Assembly (NCBI RefSeq): GCF_006094435.1
Contig: NZ_CP034783.1
Coordinates: forward strand, 5,793,001 to 5,857,000
DNA: 64,000 bases
Direction of reading: 5' to 3'
Source of the DNA: Pseudomonas sp. MPC6
GTDB taxonomy: Bacteria; Pseudomonadota; Gammaproteobacteria; Pseudomonadales; Pseudomonadaceae
A model generated the notes under the pieces. The model worked only from the letters and a program-made list of their open reading frames with translations. It was not told the DNA's origin and ran no database searches. Position numbers and translations under genes: made by a program. Below, one piece after another: positions 62,901-64,000 of the stretch (positions within the stretch are counted from its first letter, which is position 1; every line of letters begins with the position of its first letter).

Positions 62901-62972
62901 CCTGTAGGAGCTGGCTTGCCAGCGAAGGCGCCCTCAAGGACGCCATCGCCAGCAAGCCGGCTCCTACACAGG
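62901..62972. repeat. Compact REPIN between algF and algA
   Basis: CCTGTAGGAGCTGGCTTGCC at 62901-62920 and GCCAGCAAGCCGGCTCCTAC at 62948-62967, inverted, with a spacer of only about 27 bases, shorter than in the other pairs. Confidence 0.88.
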
Positions 62973-63061
62973 GCGAAGGCAATCCGGACACGAAACAAGA
63001 AAAAGAGTGAAACGACAGAACGCAGTAGCTCTGACCCATACGATTTTCAAGGAGTAACAAA

Positions 63062-64000
63062 ATGATTCCGGTGATCTTGTCAGGTGGTAGCGGCTCACGT
63101 CTTTGGCCGCTTTCGCGCAAGCAGTTCCCCAAGCAATTCCTCGCCCTGACCGGCGAACACACGCTGTTCCAGCAAACCCTGGAACGCCTGGTGTTCGAAG
63201 GCATGGACACCCCGATCGTGGTCTGCAACAAGGACCATCGCTTTATCGTCAACGAGCAGCTGCTGGCCCGTAACCTGGACACCCAGCGCATCCTGATGGA
63301 ACCTTTCGGTCGCAACACTGCGCCGGCGGTGGCCCTGACCGCGATGATGCTGGTCAATGAAGGTCGCGATGAATTGATGCTGGTCCTGCCGGCCGACCAC
63401 GTGCTCGAAGACCAGAAAGCCCTGCAACGCGCCCTGGCCCTGGCCACCGTCGCCGCCGAAAACGGCGAAATGGTGCTGTTCGGCGTACCGGCCACCAAAC
63501 CGGAAACCGGCTACGGCTACATCAAGTCGACCAACGACTCGCTGCTGCCCGAAGGCGTCAGCCGTGTGTCGCAGTTCGTCGAAAAACCGGACGTGAAACG
63601 CGCCACCGAGTTCGTCCAGTCCGGCGGTTACTTCTGGAACAGCGGCATGTTCCTGTTCCGCGCCAGCCGCTTCCTCGAAGAGCTGAAAAAACACGATCCG
63701 GACATCTACGACACCTGCGTCCTGACCCTGGAACGCAGCGAACAGGATGCCGACACCGTCGACATCGATTCTGCGACCTTCGCCTGCTGCCCGGACAACT
63801 CCATCGACTATTCGGTGATGGAAAAAACCCAGCGCGCCTGTGTCGTGCCACTGACTGCGGGCTGGAGCGATGTCGGCTGCTGGTCGTCGTTGTGGGAAGT
63901 GAACAAGAAAGATGCCAACGGCAACGTCACCAAAGGCGACGTGGTCATCCAGGACAGCAAGAACTGCATGATCCACGGCAACGGCAAGCTGGTGTCGGTG
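63062..64000 (+). CDS. algA: Bifunctional mannose-6-phosphate isomerase/GDP-mannose pyrophosphorylase AlgA (partial)
   Basis: Supplies GDP-mannose for AlgD. The window contains the first 313 codons, with the pyrophosphorylase part intact: LSGGSGSRLWPLSRKQFPKQ signature loop, PFGRNTAPAVAL, LPADHV and QFVEKPD. The C-terminal isomerase domain lies beyond the window. AAGGAG is located before ATG 63062. As elsewhere in Pseudomonas it is the last gene of the alginate operon, here set off from algF by a 217-bp gap holding a REPIN. Confidence 0.96.
   Translation, partial: MIPVILSGGSGSRLWPLSRKQFPKQFLALTGEHTLFQQTLERLVFEGMDTPIVVCNKDHRFIVNEQLLARNLDTQRILMEPFGRNTAPAVALTAMMLVNEGRDELMLVLPADHVLEDQKALQRALALATVAAENGEMVLFGVPATKPETGYGYIKSTNDSLLPEGVSRVSQFVEKPDVKRATEFVQSGGYFWNSGMFLFRASRFLEELKKHDPDIYDTCVLTLERSEQDADTVDIDSATFACCPDNSIDYSVMEKTQRACVVPLTAGWSDVGCWSSLWEVNKKDANGNVTKGDVVIQDSKNCMIHGNGKLVSV

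Noticed and set aside
1..64000. tRNA, rRNA, integrase or attachment-site duplications bordering clusters A or B
   Set aside because: I looked for cloverleaf ends, rRNA cores and long direct repeats at the borders and saw none.

Overview
The window is chromosomal DNA of a Pseudomonas, most likely of the P. fluorescens group. Pointers are the complete alginate operon order algD-8-44-K-E-G-X-L-I-J-F-A, the dsbB/cyoABCDE neighbourhood, and at least ten dispersed REP/REPIN palindromes of the fluorescent-pseudomonad type (GTAGGAGCTGGCTTGCCAGC and GTGGGAGCGGGCTTGCTCGC). Most of the window is GC-rich. The stretch 22.6-29.1 kb is visibly AT-richer and looks acquired.

Layout. (1) 0-9.8 kb, housekeeping and stress genes: a PhoD-like phosphatase, a small P-loop kinase, an exported MsrB/MsrA pair with the C-terminal stub of a deleted dipZ between them, a response regulator/sensor kinase pair, two unknowns and a MocR regulator. 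(2) 9.9-20.8 kb, putative biosynthetic cluster A. Two minus-strand transcripts encode an MFS carrier, ATP-grasp ligase, RidA, cupin, GST, KamA-type radical SAM aminomutase, class IV aminotransferase, TauD-like dioxygenase, AurF-like di-iron N-oxygenase and a lactonase-like MBL hydrolase. A second MocR regulator is divergent from them. (3) 20.8-22.5 kb, a divergent AraC/TSUP permease pair. (4) 22.6-29.1 kb, putative biosynthetic cluster B: acyl-CoA dehydrogenase, SerRS-like aminoacyl:carrier-protein ligase, carrier protein, Fmt-like formyltransferase, an unrecognised acyltransferase-like protein, MFS exporter and 4'-phosphopantetheinyl transferase. (5) 29.8-36 kb, cyoABCDE (bo3 ubiquinol oxidase) and dsbB. 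(6) 36.2-40.6 kb, a 135-bp-period tandem REPIN array (13 full units) interrupted by an IS3-family and an IS110-family element. (7) 40.6-47 kb, an amino-acid binding protein, moaC-moaD-moaE, a PIN-PhoH ATPase, a polysaccharide deacetylase-like protein and yaaA. (8) 47.8-64 kb, the alginate operon, cut at the window edge inside algA.

How genes work together. In cluster B the inferred logic is that an amino acid is activated by a tRNA-synthetase-like enzyme, parked on a phosphopantetheinylated carrier protein, oxidised by the dehydrogenase, N-formylated by an enzyme related to initiator-tRNA formyltransferase, and then released or transferred by the unknown protein and exported. The product is not recognised. 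Cluster A looks like a small-peptide or antimetabolite pathway using a beta-amino acid (KamA), N-oxidation (AurF-like), 2-oxoglutarate-dependent oxidation and ATP-grasp ligation. Its product is also unknown. The alginate operon makes GDP-mannuronate (AlgA, AlgD), polymerises it under c-di-GMP control (Alg8/44), modifies it (AlgG, AlgI/J/F/X), trims it (AlgL) and secretes it (AlgK/E). REPINs sit in several of its intergenic gaps and, unusually, inside the 5' end of algK.

Limits: all functions come from motif recognition by eye; no database search was run.
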